Shown piece after piece: positions 27,612 to 36,521 of a DNA stretch of 64,000 nucleotides. Source of the DNA: Butyricicoccus porcorum (lineage in GTDB: Bacteria > Bacillota > Clostridia > Oscillospirales > Butyricicoccaceae). Position 1 is the stretch's first letter. The number at the start of each line of letters is the position of its first letter. The stretch spans positions 124,001 to 188,000 of the forward strand of contig NZ_NHOC01000010.1 of the NCBI RefSeq assembly GCF_002157465.1, in the 5' to 3' direction. The translations under genes were made by a program, and so were the position numbers. The notes below the pieces were generated by a model. That model was not told the origin of the DNA, did no database searches, and saw only the letters and a list, made by a program, of their open reading frames with translations.

Positions 27612-28769
27612 TTAAAAATCAATCCATGCGCCGCCCTGATCGCCGGACTGTGCGCATTTCTCGACCCACTTGACACCCAGAACGCCTGCATGGATGTCCG
27701 GATACCAGAAGTCGATTTCTTCGCCCTTCTCGTTTTTATCGATTGCTTTTGCGAAACGGGTATACAGATTGCTCCAGGACTCGAACAGACCTTCCGGATG
27801 TCCGCCGCCGATGCGGTCATCTGCGACAGCTTCCGGATACAGATAGCCTGCGCCGCGCTGCATGACACTCTGCGGCTTGCCCTGTACTTCATATGCCAGC
27901 TGATTCGGATGCTCAACATCCCATGCAATCGAAGCCTTTTCACCGACGATACGGAAGCGTGCACCGAACTCAGAACCCGCGTTGACACAGCTCGACCAGA
28001 TGTAACCGACAGCGCCGTTGTCATATTCCATAATGGTCATCGCATTGTCCTCCAACTGGCGGCCCTCTACGAACGACTGCTTGGAGCACATCAGGCGCTT
28101 GATGTTCATATCCGGCATCATTGCCTCAGACAGGTAAACCATATGGGTGCCGACATCGCCGAGGACGTAAGCCGGACCTGCCTTCTTCGGATCAACGCGC
28201 CATGCGGTCGAACCGGACTTCTTTTCAACTGCTACGTTGTGTGCGCCGTGTGCAAACTGCATGTTTACGATGCGGATTTTGCCGAGGTCGCCGCGTGCAA
28301 TCATCTGACGCGCCTGCTCAATCATCTGATGGCCGCAGTAGCCATAAGAGATGAACATAACCTTGCCGGTCTTTTTTACCAGAGCTTCCAGTTCCTCTGC
28401 CTCTTCCGTCGTGAAGCACAGCGGCTTCTCACAGTAAACATGCAGACCGGCCTCCAGCGCAGCCTTTGCGATTTCAAAATGTGTGAAATTCGGGGTGGCA
28501 ATCGAAACAGCCTGGACGCCGTCCGGACGCTTTGCTTCTTCCTCAATCAGGGTCTTGTAATCCGGATAGCAGCGATCCGGATCGACATGGCAGTTGATAC
28601 CGAAGTCCTTGCCGCGCTCCGGGTCGACGTCGAACGCACCCGCAACCAGTTCAAAGTTTGCATCGCGCAGTGCTGCGGAGCGATGGATATAACCGATCTG
28701 GCTTCCTCTGCCGCCGCCAATCATTGCCCAGCGAATCGGCTGATCTACAATTTTTTCACCGTTAATCAT
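27612..28769 (-). CDS. Gfo/Idh/MocA family NAD(P)-dependent oxidoreductase
   Basis: A 385-residue sugar or cyclitol dehydrogenase. The N-terminal Rossmann fold has AMIGGGRGSQIGYIHR (about residues 15-30) and the catalytic EKPL motif appears as VYCEKPLCF; the C-terminal alpha/beta domain has DVGTHMVYLSE with the conserved D/H pair. The family oxidises hydroxyls of inositols, glucosides or keto-sugars. Start ATG 28769 lies nine bases after GGAG. It leads an operon with two TIM-barrel enzymes and is transcribed from a promoter with the shared AraC-type operator, together with a symporter unit and the regulator itself. Confidence 0.92.
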   Translation of the reverse strand: MINGEKIVDQPIRWAMIGGGRGSQIGYIHRSAALRDANFELVAGAFDVDPERGKDFGINCHVDPDRCYPDYKTLIEEEAKRPDGVQAVSIATPNFTHFEIAKAALEAGLHVYCEKPLCFTTEEAEELEALVKKTGKVMFISYGYCGHQMIEQARQMIARGDLGKIRIVNMQFAHGAHNVAVEKKSGSTAWRVDPKKAGPAYVLGDVGTHMVYLSEAMMPDMNIKRLMCSKQSFVEGRQLEDNAMTIMEYDNGAVGYIWSSCVNAGSEFGARFRIVGEKASIAWDVEHPNQLAYEVQGKPQSVMQRGAGYLYPEAVADDRIGGGHPEGLFESWSNLYTRFAKAIDKNEKGEEIDFWYPDIHAGVLGVKWVEKCAQSGDQGGAWIDF

Positions 28770-28833
28770 GATAAATTCTCCTATCTTAAATATTTTATTG
28801 TGTCGCTGTAGGTGTTTTTCCTTTGTTGAGTCT

Positions 28834-28887
28834 ATTATATTCAGAATGCCGTGCAACATCGAGAACAGAAAAATTCAATTTTAGCAC
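28834..28887 (-). promoter_or_regulatory. Promoter and 31-bp operator of the dehydrogenase operon
   Basis: On the minus strand GTGCTAAAA...TTCTGTTCTCGATG (28857-28887) ends in a poor -35 (TCGATG), followed by a 17-bp spacer and a consensus -10 TATAAT (28834-28839). The same 31-bp arrangement occurs at 30971-31001 and 32212-32242. An operator covering a weak -35 is typical of AraC-type activation. Confidence 0.85.
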
Positions 28888-29070
28888 GAAATAACGATAT
28901 TCCTTTCTTTCGGCAATCTGCTGTTATTTCCACGAATTATTTATGCACTCTGCTATTGATACCATATTTACCCGTGTTTTTATGTGTATTTTATACAATT
29001 CCTATTTTTGAACTGTCTGATATAGCACGAATTTCGTTTGAGTTCTCCAGATATCACTCAAAATAGCACA

Positions 29071-29110
29071 AAAAGCTGCCACCAGATTGGAGCGTCTGAT
29101 GGCAGCTTTT
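29071..29110. terminator. Terminator of the symporter gene
   Basis: AAAAGCTGCCA pairs with TGGCAGCTTTT, with an inner CAGA/TCTG stem. On the minus strand it ends the SSS transporter transcript. Confidence 0.85.
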
Positions 29111-29178
29111 CTTTTGGGCGGAGAGGGAGAGTATATCATCTCCGCCGCTATGGAGAAGTTGTAATGATATAAGCGCAG

Positions 29179-30840
29179 TTATGCTGCAATGCCAATCGGC
29201 GAGAAGAAGATATACAACGCGATGGCAAGCACGATACCGGCAAGGCAGACAATGTGGCGGTATTTCCACGGCGTCATGTCAACGGTTCCGGTTGCAGGCG
29301 GATTCCACTCTTCTTTCTTGCTCGTATGATTCAAAATTGCATAGAATGCAACCTCAAGGACAAACAGGACAGCCATTGCATACAGGTAATGGATCGGCTC
29401 TCCATTGGTCGGATAGGTCGGGGCGACAATCAGGAAGATCGCATAAACTACAAGATGGAATACAGTGACAACCTTCGGTGTCCAGTTGGGTACACGCTTG
29501 AAGAAGACGGCACCCATGATGGTGGTCAGAATCGGCAGGCCGAGGAACTGCATCATGGAGTTCAGGAAGGTAGTAATACCATTTGCATAAGCAACAAACG
29601 GGGAAATTGCAATCGAGACGACTGCGACCAGCGTGCCAAAGCGCTTGGCGATTTTGACATAATACACCTCCGGCTGATCCGGCTTGACAACCGCCTTGAC
29701 GATATCCAGAGCGAACATGGTGGACGCAGAGTTCAGTACCGAGTTAAACGAGGACAGGATCGCACCGAACAGGACAGCAGCGAAAAATCCCAGAATCGGC
29801 TTCGGGATCACCGCAGCGATCAATGCCGGATATGCGACGTCGATGGCATTGCTGCCTGCCGCTGCAATCGTGTCCTGAATGGACGGCAGGAAGTATGCGA
29901 TAACGCCCGGCAGAACCAAATAGAAGAAACCGATGGACTTCAGGAATCCACAGTAAATCGCTCCCTTCTGGCCTTCTGCCAGAGACTTAGCTGCCAGTGT
30001 ACGCTGTACGAACGACTGATGGGTGCACCATGCAAACAGGTTATAGAAGAACATGCCGGTGAAGATCAGCGGCCACGGGAGAGCCGGCTGCGACGCATCC
30101 CAGGATGCCCAGGCATTCAGCTTGGCCGGTTCGGTATGAACCATATACATAAATCCATCGATAATACCGCTTCCGCCGGTCTCTTTGGCCAGCATGGCCA
30201 GTCCGAGGAACGGAACCAACAGACCGCCAATCAGCAGGCCAATGCCGTTGATGGTGTCGGATACGGCAACTGCCTTCAGACCTCCGAAAATTGCATAGCA
30301 GGCACCGATGACACCAATGATAACGCAGAGGATAGCAACCGATGCAAACCGGCTGATGTTGAGCGCACCGGAAAAGTCGAAGATTCTCTCAAAGGCTACT
30401 GCACCGGAATACAGGATAACCGGCAGATTCAGAATGGAGTACATAATAACGGTAAGTACCGAGAAAATCAACCGGGTGGTTCGATCAAATCGGGCCTCCA
30501 TCAGCTCCGGCATGGTCGTAACGCCGTATTTCAGATACGTCGGCAGGAAAAAGTATGCCAGTGCGAGCAGCGTGAACAGAGAACCGACCTCGAATGCCAT
30601 CGGGCTCATATTGGTCGCCCATCCCTGGCCATTGGTGCCGACTAGCTGTTCTGCTGACAGGTTGGTTAACAACAGTGATCCGGCAATGACCAAACCCGGA
30701 AGGCCGCGTCCTGCAAGGAAGTAGCCGTCATTGGTATCCAGCTGATCTCCGCGTGTTTTGACTGCTGAAATAACGGCAACCAAAGCGGTGAAAAACAGGA
30801 AGGTAATGACAACCCAGATCATGGAATTGAAAAAGCTCAT
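29179..30840 (-). CDS. Sodium:solute symporter (SSS/SGLT family)
   Basis: A 553-residue transporter with about fourteen hydrophobic helices. SSS hallmarks are GYFLAGRGLPGLVIAGSLLLTNLSAEQLVG at the N-terminal unwound helix (quoted region spans about residues 38-67), YAIFGGLKAVAVSDTING and GAILSSFNSVLNSASTMFALDI, which contain the Na2-site serines. It most resembles sugar/inositol (SGLT-like) members. It is a single-gene unit carrying the same operator as the dehydrogenase operon and an AraC regulator gene, so it probably imports the substrate of that pathway. Confidence 0.93.
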   Translation of the reverse strand: MSFFNSMIWVVITFLFFTALVAVISAVKTRGDQLDTNDGYFLAGRGLPGLVIAGSLLLTNLSAEQLVGTNGQGWATNMSPMAFEVGSLFTLLALAYFFLPTYLKYGVTTMPELMEARFDRTTRLIFSVLTVIMYSILNLPVILYSGAVAFERIFDFSGALNISRFASVAILCVIIGVIGACYAIFGGLKAVAVSDTINGIGLLIGGLLVPFLGLAMLAKETGGSGIIDGFMYMVHTEPAKLNAWASWDASQPALPWPLIFTGMFFYNLFAWCTHQSFVQRTLAAKSLAEGQKGAIYCGFLKSIGFFYLVLPGVIAYFLPSIQDTIAAAGSNAIDVAYPALIAAVIPKPILGFFAAVLFGAILSSFNSVLNSASTMFALDIVKAVVKPDQPEVYYVKIAKRFGTLVAVVSIAISPFVAYANGITTFLNSMMQFLGLPILTTIMGAVFFKRVPNWTPKVVTVFHLVVYAIFLIVAPTYPTNGEPIHYLYAMAVLFVLEVAFYAILNHTSKKEEWNPPATGTVDMTPWKYRHIVCLAGIVLAIALYIFFSPIGIAA

Positions 30841-30947
30841 GGTATCTCTCCTTTTTCATCAGTATATCGCATGCCCTGTATGGCACAGGCACGCGAATGA
30901 TATTGCAAAGCGCATGCATTCGGCCGGTTCGTTTGCTTTGTGAGTTT

Positions 30948-31001
30948 ATTATATTCATTTTGTTTTGTAACATCGAGAACAGAATATCTTAAATTTAGCA
31001 C
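30948..31001 (-). promoter_or_regulatory. Promoter and 31-bp operator of the symporter gene
   Basis: The minus strand has GTGCTAAAT...TTCTGTTCTCGATG (30971-31001), a 17-bp spacer and TATAAT (30948-30953). Architecture and spacing equal those at 28834-28887. Confidence 0.85.
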
Positions 31002-31144
31002 AAATTTCAGATCCTCGCCTTTTTTGTCAAAACGACGTTTTTACAGCAATTATTTTGTATATATTGCTAAAATCAACCGCATCTCCGCCCATCTATTCGG
31101 ATTTCGCACAAAACCATGCTGATATTATGAATCCTAGCACAAAA

Positions 31145-31178
31145 AACCTGCCGAGAGGTTTTTTCCTCCCGGCAGGTT
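31145..31178 (-). terminator. Terminator of the first AraC regulator gene
   Basis: On the minus strand AACCTGCCG pairs with CGGCAGGTT, followed by TTTTTTG. Confidence 0.85.
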
Positions 31179-31191
31179 ACATTCGATGGGG

Positions 31192-32133
31192 TTACATTTT
31201 GCTCGGCGCGCAGCCCATGATCTTTTTGAACAGCCGCGAAAAATAGTTGAGGTCATAGATGCCGACGCGTTCCGCCGCTTCGCGGATCGGCATGTTATCC
31301 CTCTGTATGTACTCACAGGCACGGACAATGCGCAGGCGGTTGACATAGGTGATCGGAGAAAATCCCGTGATGTCCTTGAAGATCTTTCGGAAATAGTTGG
31401 GGCTGAAGGAATACTCCCGTGCGATTTCATTGAAATCCAACGTTTCGTCCAGATGCTCTTCAATCAGCATCAGAACATCTGCCACAGCTTTCTGGTTGGA
31501 CTTCGAGCACACCGCATACATCTGGTTCTGGCGTCCCATCGCCTTCGTCACCTCCAGCAGGAAAACCTCCAGATATTTCTGTTTCATCAGCAGACTGATG
31601 TGCTCCGTGGATTCCTGTGCGTCGACGCCATGCTGCAAAACCGACTTGACAAATGGGATCTCCATCGGGTTCAGATGCACAACTCCCTGTTTGCTGCTGT
31701 TCAGCTCATAGCCAATGCGCAGTTGTCCATGATGGTAGTATGTCTCCCGTTCGGTCAGAAGTGTCTTTTCCTCGCAGGAATTTGCGTCTTCTTCCAATCC
31801 GGTGTCCTCTGCAAATGCCTCATACCCCCGCAATGCGTGTACCACACGTTCATCCAGCGATTCCAGCAGAAACTGACAGTTGTAAATTAACGTCTGCCCA
31901 CTCAGGGAAAAGCCATGTACGCGGTGCGCCGCGACAATCACGACATCACCCTGTATCAATAACGTCTCTGTGCTGTTGTACATATGTCGGCATGAACCCT
32001 GTCCGACGAATAAAAGCTCATAATATTCATGCCGGTGCATATCGACAGAACGGGAGTCTGTCCAGCGCTCGAATGAAATATTGGAGCCGTCTCTGGAATA
32101 CATGTCGAAATACGGATATACGCTTTTATCCAT
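31192..32133 (-). CDS. AraC family transcriptional regulator (1)
   Basis: A 313-residue regulator with an N-terminal cupin-like sensing domain (HRHEYYELLFVGQGSCRH) and a C-terminal double helix-turn-helix (about residues 205-310): ALDFNEIA-like first helix and FSPNYFRKIFKDITGFSP followed by RAEAAERVGIYDLNYFSRLFKK-type second helix. The start is placed at 32133 (MDKSVYPYFDM), preceded by GGAAAG and aligned with its paralogue. Its own promoter carries the 31-bp operator also found before the symporter and dehydrogenase genes, so it is the best candidate for the regulator of that set and may control itself. Confidence 0.92.
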   Translation of the reverse strand: MDKSVYPYFDMYSRDGSNISFERWTDSRSVDMHRHEYYELLFVGQGSCRHMYNSTETLLIQGDVVIVAAHRVHGFSLSGQTLIYNCQFLLESLDERVVHALRGYEAFAEDTGLEEDANSCEEKTLLTERETYYHHGQLRIGYELNSSKQGVVHLNPMEIPFVKSVLQHGVDAQESTEHISLLMKQKYLEVFLLEVTKAMGRQNQMYAVCSKSNQKAVADVLMLIEEHLDETLDFNEIAREYSFSPNYFRKIFKDITGFSPITYVNRLRIVRACEYIQRDNMPIREAAERVGIYDLNYFSRLFKKIMGCAPSKM

Positions 32134-32187
32134 TTTCTTTCCATCCATTTCGGTTCTATGATCCGATGGTCTATACATCTTTTTTCT

Positions 32188-32242
32188 ATTATAGCGTGGT
32201 TTTCATTGTATCATCGAGAACAAAACATTCCGCTTTTAGCAC
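32188..32242 (-). promoter_or_regulatory. Promoter and 31-bp operator of the first AraC gene
   Basis: The minus strand has GTGCTAAAA...TTTTGTTCTCGATG (32212-32242), an 18-bp spacer and TATAAT (32188-32193). It is the third copy of the shared motif. Confidence 0.83.
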
Positions 32243-32290
32243 AGAATTATGATATTTGCGTATTTTTTTACACTTTCAGGCACAAAAAAT

Positions 32291-32315
32291 GCCGGAGGCG
32301 GTTTCGTCCTCCGGC
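32291..32315 (-). terminator. Terminator of the second AraC regulator gene
   Basis: GCCGGAGG pairs with CCTCCGGC; on the minus strand ATTTTTTG follows. Confidence 0.85.
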
Positions 32316-32325
32316 TACGGTCGTA

Positions 32326-33273
32326 TTATATCCTGCTCGGTGAGCATCCCATGATCTTTTTAAACAGTCGGGAAAAGTAATTAAAATCGTAAATCCCGAC
32401 CTGCTCCGCCGCCTCGCGGATGGTCATTTTATCCTTCTGCATGTATTCGCAGGCGCGCAGGATGCGCAGGCGGTTGAGATAGGAAACCGGTGACAACCCT
32501 GTGATTTCCTTGAATATTTTCCGGAAATGATTCGGGCTGAAACAATAGTTCTGCGCGACCTCATTGAAATCCAGTGCTTCATCCAGATGCTCCTCCATGT
32601 ACATCAGAACCTCTGCGATTGCCTTTTGATTGGACTTCGAGCACACATGATATTTCTCATTCTGACGCGCCATTGCTTTTTTCAGCTCGAGCAAAATAAC
32701 CTCCAGATATTTCTGCTTCATCAGCACACCCAGTCCGTCAGGATTTTCCTGCTCCTCAATGCCATGCTGTAAAACCAGATTGACAAAGGAAAATTCCATC
32801 GGACTCAGGTGAATCACGCCCTGCTTGCTGTTGTTCAGCTCATAGCCGACATGAAGCTGGCTGTCCTGATAAAATCTTTCCCGTTCGTTCAGTCGATCCT
32901 GCCAGGTGCGGACATCTTCATGGAGAGAAAGATCCGGCACATGTAAAAATGGTTCGCCCGCCCGCAGCTCTTCTGCAACCTTCGCTTCCAGTGCATCCAG
33001 CTGGAATTGACAGTTATAAATCACAGTCTCCCCATGCAGTGAGAATCCATGTGGCTGGTGCTCCGTCACAATGACTGCGTCGCCCTGAATCAGCAACGTC
33101 TCTGTCCCGTTGTACATGTGGCGGCACGAGCCGCGTCCGACAAAGAGCAGCTCATAATATCCATGCTGATGCATGCCCACAGACCGGCAGTCTGTCCAGC
33201 ATTCAAACGCAATATTTGAGCCATCCCTGGAATACATGTCAAAATAAGGATATTCCGCCGATTCTTTTTTCAT
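32326..33273 (-). CDS. AraC family transcriptional regulator (2)
   Basis: A 315-residue close paralogue of the neighbouring AraC protein: the opening (YPYFDMYSRDGSNIAFE), cupin core (YYELLFVGRGSCRHMYN) and C-terminal double helix-turn-helix (FSPNHFRKIFKEITGLSPVS) align almost without gaps. The pair probably arose by tandem duplication. Unlike its neighbour it has no copy of the 31-bp operator; a plain TATAAT lies about 45 bp upstream. It may answer a different or related ligand. Confidence 0.92.
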   Translation of the reverse strand: MKKESAEYPYFDMYSRDGSNIAFECWTDCRSVGMHQHGYYELLFVGRGSCRHMYNGTETLLIQGDAVIVTEHQPHGFSLHGETVIYNCQFQLDALEAKVAEELRAGEPFLHVPDLSLHEDVRTWQDRLNERERFYQDSQLHVGYELNNSKQGVIHLSPMEFSFVNLVLQHGIEEQENPDGLGVLMKQKYLEVILLELKKAMARQNEKYHVCSKSNQKAIAEVLMYMEEHLDEALDFNEVAQNYCFSPNHFRKIFKEITGLSPVSYLNRLRILRACEYMQKDKMTIREAAEQVGIYDFNYFSRLFKKIMGCSPSRI

Positions 33274-33456
33274 AGTTCCACTCCAATTTAAACAACAGGC
33301 CGCTTCAAATTATGCCATCTATTATAACACCGCACCGCATCTTTTGTCCATCGCCGGAGCCTACTGCCTGAATCTGAATAAGAAAGGAATAAATGTTAAA
33401 TCTAACGCCAGTGTAGCACATTTTATAGTATAATAAAAAAGAAAGAAGGTGCTGCT

Positions 33457-34068
33457 ATGAAGAATCGAATGCTTATCACCATCAGCCGACAATTTGGAAG
33501 CGGTGGACGTGAAATCGGTGGACTGCTGGCCAAAGAGCTGGAGCTGCCACTGTTCGACAAAGACGCAATTGCACAGGCCATGAGGGATTATGGCATTTAT
33601 GCACGCATTATGAGCGAAGAACGCCCCTCCCCTACCAACAGCCTGCTGTTTTCTATCGCAGCAAATATGTATCCACTCGGACAGCATGGGTTGTCATTTG
33701 AACAGCAGGTCGGCCTTGCGGAAGAGGAAACCATGCGCAATCTGGCAAAGGAAGGACCGTGCGTGTTTATTGGGCGCGCCGCTGATGCAGTTTTTGTCGA
33801 TGACCCTGGACGCATCAGCTTTTTCATTCATGCACCGCTACAGTGGCGGGCAGTGCGTGTGGCGCAGCAATATCATCTGAGTGAATCCAAGGCAAAGAGC
33901 CTGACACAGCAGATGGACAAAAAGCGTGCATCCTATTATACAGAACGCACAGACAACAAATGGGCAGAGGCACAAACCTATCACCTCTCGATTGACAGCA
34001 GCCTGTTGGGCACCGAAGGAACCGTGCAGCAGATGCTTTCTTTTGTCCGTGCCGTACAGGACAGATAG
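33457..34068 (+). CDS. Cytidylate kinase-like family protein
   Basis: A 203-residue P-loop NTPase of the cytidylate kinase-like (AAA_26) family. ITISRQFGSGGREIG is the Walker A region, followed by LFDKDAI and a Lid-like segment rich in basic residues (MDKKRASYYTERTD). Proteins of this family are shorter and more divergent than true CMP kinase (Cmk) and have no proven substrate. GAAAGAAGG ribosome site and a TATAAT about 30 bp upstream support expression. It is a lone gene beside an insertion-sequence cluster. Confidence 0.85.
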   Translation: MKNRMLITISRQFGSGGREIGGLLAKELELPLFDKDAIAQAMRDYGIYARIMSEERPSPTNSLLFSIAANMYPLGQHGLSFEQQVGLAEEETMRNLAKEGPCVFIGRAADAVFVDDPGRISFFIHAPLQWRAVRVAQQYHLSESKAKSLTQQMDKKRASYYTERTDNKWAEAQTYHLSIDSSLLGTEGTVQQMLSFVRAVQDR

Positions 34069-34118
34069 CTTCATATGTATCTAAAAAGCGGAATGATGGC
34101 GAAATAAAACCGTTGAGG

Positions 34119-34565
34119 TGACCCCTCAAAGTTAGACTTTTTTCGAGACGGCTTTGGCCGTCTCGTTTTTTATGCAGCTAAAAGATGGAGCCTATATTGG
34201 ACAGGACTCCTCCATCCTAACTTTTCTTTGATTCTTCGCTCATTGTAATATTTTATAAATCGTTCTATTTCAAATTTTAATTCATCAAAGCTATAGTAAA
34301 CAACACCATAGTATATCTCTTGTTTAAGCAATCCAAAGAAGTTTTCCATTACAGAGTTATCAAGACAATTTCCTTTTCTAGACATACTCTGAAATATTCG
34401 TTCTGATTTTAATCTGTGTGAATATGCCTTCATCTGGTAAGCCCAACCTTGATCAGAATGAAAGGTTCTTCTGTACGGACAATCAGAAGTGATTTCTATG
34501 CATTTTTCTAAAGCATCCATTACATTCTTTGCAGAAGGTGTTGTGATATAATATAGTTGTAACAC
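34119..34565 (-). pseudogene. IS3-family (IS150-like) remnant, C-terminal half of transposase
   Basis: About 130 codons (34170-34565) encode the end of an IS3 OrfB integrase core: HSDQGWAYQ and SMSRKGNCLDNSVMENFFG, with the final D and E of the DDE triad, then YYNERRIKEKLGWRSPVQYR. The element end with the IS150-like repeat TGACCCCTCAAAGTTAGACT remains at 34119, but the N-terminal half and the other end are missing; the fragment stops at the left end of the complete IS3 element. A GAGACGG/CCGTCTC stem lies inside the remaining end. Confidence 0.85.
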
Positions 34566-34604
34566 CTCGACCTAATAGGATATAATCTTAGGAGGAAACG
34601 AGGT

Positions 34605-34898
34605 ATGTCACAAATGAGTAAACACTATGAACCAGAATTCAAGAAGAAGATAGTTCGTCTTCATCTTGAGGAGGGAAGAACCCTCAAAGGGCTTGCTGCC
34701 GAATATGGTGTATCCAAGGCAAGTATATCTATCTGGATCAAGCAGTTCCGCAAAGAATGCCAAACAAATGGAGAAGCCAAAGCTGATTATGATTACATGA
34801 AGGAGAATCTGCAATTGAAAAAGCAGTTGGCAGAACTTCAGAAGGAAAATGACTTCCTAAAAAAAACGGCGGCATTCTTTGCGAAGGAAATCGATTAG
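34605..34898 (+). CDS. IS3 family transposase OrfA
   Basis: A 97-residue OrfA: a helix-turn-helix (about residues 10-50, LHLEEGRTLKGLAAEYGVSK) binds the element ends, followed by a leucine-zipper-like coiled coil (KENLQLKKQLAELQKENDFLKK). Near the end a run of eight A residues (about 34859-34866) is a typical -1 slippage site, allowing fusion to OrfB. The start follows AGGAGG with nine-base spacing. Confidence 0.93.
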   Translation: MSQMSKHYEPEFKKKIVRLHLEEGRTLKGLAAEYGVSKASISIWIKQFRKECQTNGEAKADYDYMKENLQLKKQLAELQKENDFLKKTAAFFAKEID

Positions 34899-34948
34899 CG
34901 GCTTATCGATTTATTCAGCAGTATGGGCACAAATATGGTGTCCGTTGG

Positions 34949-35761
34949 TTGTTGAAAAGACTGAATATCTTACCAAATGCTTATTATAATTTTCTGAAAA
35001 ACAGAAAATGTGATTATCATAAGCATAAGGACAAAATCAAGCGTGAAATTGTGAATATATACCACTCTCACAACGGCACAGATGGTTACAGAACCATGCA
35101 TGCTTATCTCCTTCGCAGAGGATATAACATCAGTCGCATAACTGTCCATAAATACATGAATACAGAGCTTCAGTTATTCTCAATTGTAAGGAAACGCAAG
35201 CCGGACTATGAATACGGTGCACCTCATAAAGTGTTTGAGAATAAGCTCCATCAGGATTTTAAGGCAGAATCCATTAACCAGAAATGGTGCACTGATTTTA
35301 CCTGTTTATTTTTAACGAATGGCAGCAAACGTTATAATTGCACGATTATTGATCTATATGACAGAAGCGTTATTGCCAGCATTACCGACAAACACATAAC
35401 CGCAGAGCTTGCAAAAAGGACCCTGCAGAAAGCAATTGATTCCCAGCCGGGCTTAGATCCCAGCTGCCTGATTCTTCACTCGGATCAGGGAAGCCAGTAT
35501 ACCTCAAAGGAATTCACAGAATACTGCGAATCAGTTGGTATAACGCAAAGTATGAGCAAGGCTGGATATCCATACGATAATGCCCCTATGGAGCGATATT
35601 ACAACACTCTCAAGAATGAATTGATAAATCATCATTACTATCATTCTGAGAAAGAATTATATACATCCATCGAAGAATTTGCGTATGTCCATTATAACCA
35701 TGAACGACCGCATTCTTATAATAATTACAAAACGCCTTTCGAGGCACGCTACGGGGCGTAA
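34949..35761 (+). CDS. IS3 family transposase OrfB (integrase core)
   Basis: The catalytic part of the transposase, read in the -1 frame relative to orfA. The frame is open from the A-run near 34860 (KKNGGILCEGNRLAAYRF), so the active product is probably an OrfAB fusion and 34949 (TTG) is only the first nominal start. The DDE residues are in WCTDFTCLFL, HSDQGSQYTS and APMERYYNTLKNE. The reading frame is intact to the conserved end (HYNHERPHSYNNYKTP). The element appears able to move. Confidence 0.92.
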   Translation: MLKRLNILPNAYYNFLKNRKCDYHKHKDKIKREIVNIYHSHNGTDGYRTMHAYLLRRGYNISRITVHKYMNTELQLFSIVRKRKPDYEYGAPHKVFENKLHQDFKAESINQKWCTDFTCLFLTNGSKRYNCTIIDLYDRSVIASITDKHITAELAKRTLQKAIDSQPGLDPSCLILHSDQGSQYTSKEFTEYCESVGITQSMSKAGYPYDNAPMERYYNTLKNELINHHYYHSEKELYTSIEEFAYVHYNHERPHSYNNYKTPFEARYGA

Positions 35762-35819
35762 AACCTATGCAGTAAAAATCAGGTCAAAGTGTTACAAAAA
35801 AGCTTGACCACAACACACG

Positions 35820-36521
35820 TCATTCTGCTTTTTCTTTTTGATTTAGGCGCGCCCGGCGCTCCGGCCAGTCCGGTAGGAATTTCGTCATGAGCTTCCAAAA
35901 CCGTTCACTGTGGCTCGCCTCCAGCAGATGGCACAGCTCATGCACCACGACATATTCCACGCATTCCAGCGGCCGCTCTGCCAACGCGAGATTCAGCCAG
36001 ATGCGGTGCGCGCTGTAATTACAGGTGCCCCATCTGGTTTTCATACGTTTGATGTGCCATTCTCTCACCTGTACGTGCATCACCGGCGCCCAGTGTGCGA
36101 GCAAATCGCCCGCCACCTCGCGCAATTGTTCCCGCTGCCAGCGCCAAACCAGCTGTTCGCGCTGTTCACAGGTGCTTTTGACGGATGCCGTCAGCACAAG
36201 GCAATTCCCTGTTCGCCGCACACCGCAATCCCGTCGTGTTTCCGTCTCGTGCACCTCCAGTGAGCAGGGCTCCCCGAATACAAATATCTGTTCGCCGGTC
36301 TCATACCGGCGCGGGACATGCCGCGCACGCACAAGGCGTTGTTGTCTGACAATCCAATCCATGTGTGCGTGTACAAATACGCGCACCGCCCGGTCACTGG
36401 TATGTGCCGGAACAGACAGATGCACGCGCCCGTCCGGCGCCTTGACATACAGGTTCAATGATTTGATGTTCTTGCGGACAACCGTGACGGAAATCCCGTC
36501 AATTTCCATTTGCTTTGTCAT
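35820..36521 (-). CDS. YgjP-type zinc metallopeptidase (M48/DUF45 family)
   Basis: A 233-residue protein with the zinc-binding HELCHLLEASHSERFW motif near its C-terminus and the preceding RWGTCNYSAHRIWLNLALA segment typical of the YgjP/DUF45 (SprT-like) group. No signal peptide, so it acts in the cytoplasm. Its role is poorly defined; the E. coli homologue has been linked to UTP pyrophosphatase activity. The gene overlaps the YibE/F-like gene upstream by 23 bp and is probably co-expressed. Its stop lies just beyond the end of the IS3 element. Confidence 0.88.
   Translation of the reverse strand: MTKQMEIDGISVTVVRKNIKSLNLYVKAPDGRVHLSVPAHTSDRAVRVFVHAHMDWIVRQQRLVRARHVPRRYETGEQIFVFGEPCSLEVHETETRRDCGVRRTGNCLVLTASVKSTCEQREQLVWRWQREQLREVAGDLLAHWAPVMHVQVREWHIKRMKTRWGTCNYSAHRIWLNLALAERPLECVEYVVVHELCHLLEASHSERFWKLMTKFLPDWPERRARLNQKEKAE

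Larger units (their letters stand above)
34557..35797 (+). mobile_element. Apparently complete IS3-family insertion sequence
   Basis: A 1241-bp element bounded by inverted repeats TTGTAACACCTCGACCT (34557-34573) and its near match TTGTAACACTTTGACCT read inward from 35797. It carries orfA and orfB with a -1 frameshift site. No target duplication is obvious. It abuts the remnant of a second IS3 element on its left. Confidence 0.85.

Noticed and set aside
29254-30645. A 463-codon plus-strand frame opposite the SSS symporter
   Set aside because: Low-complexity antisense translation of a hydrophobic protein; no independent support.
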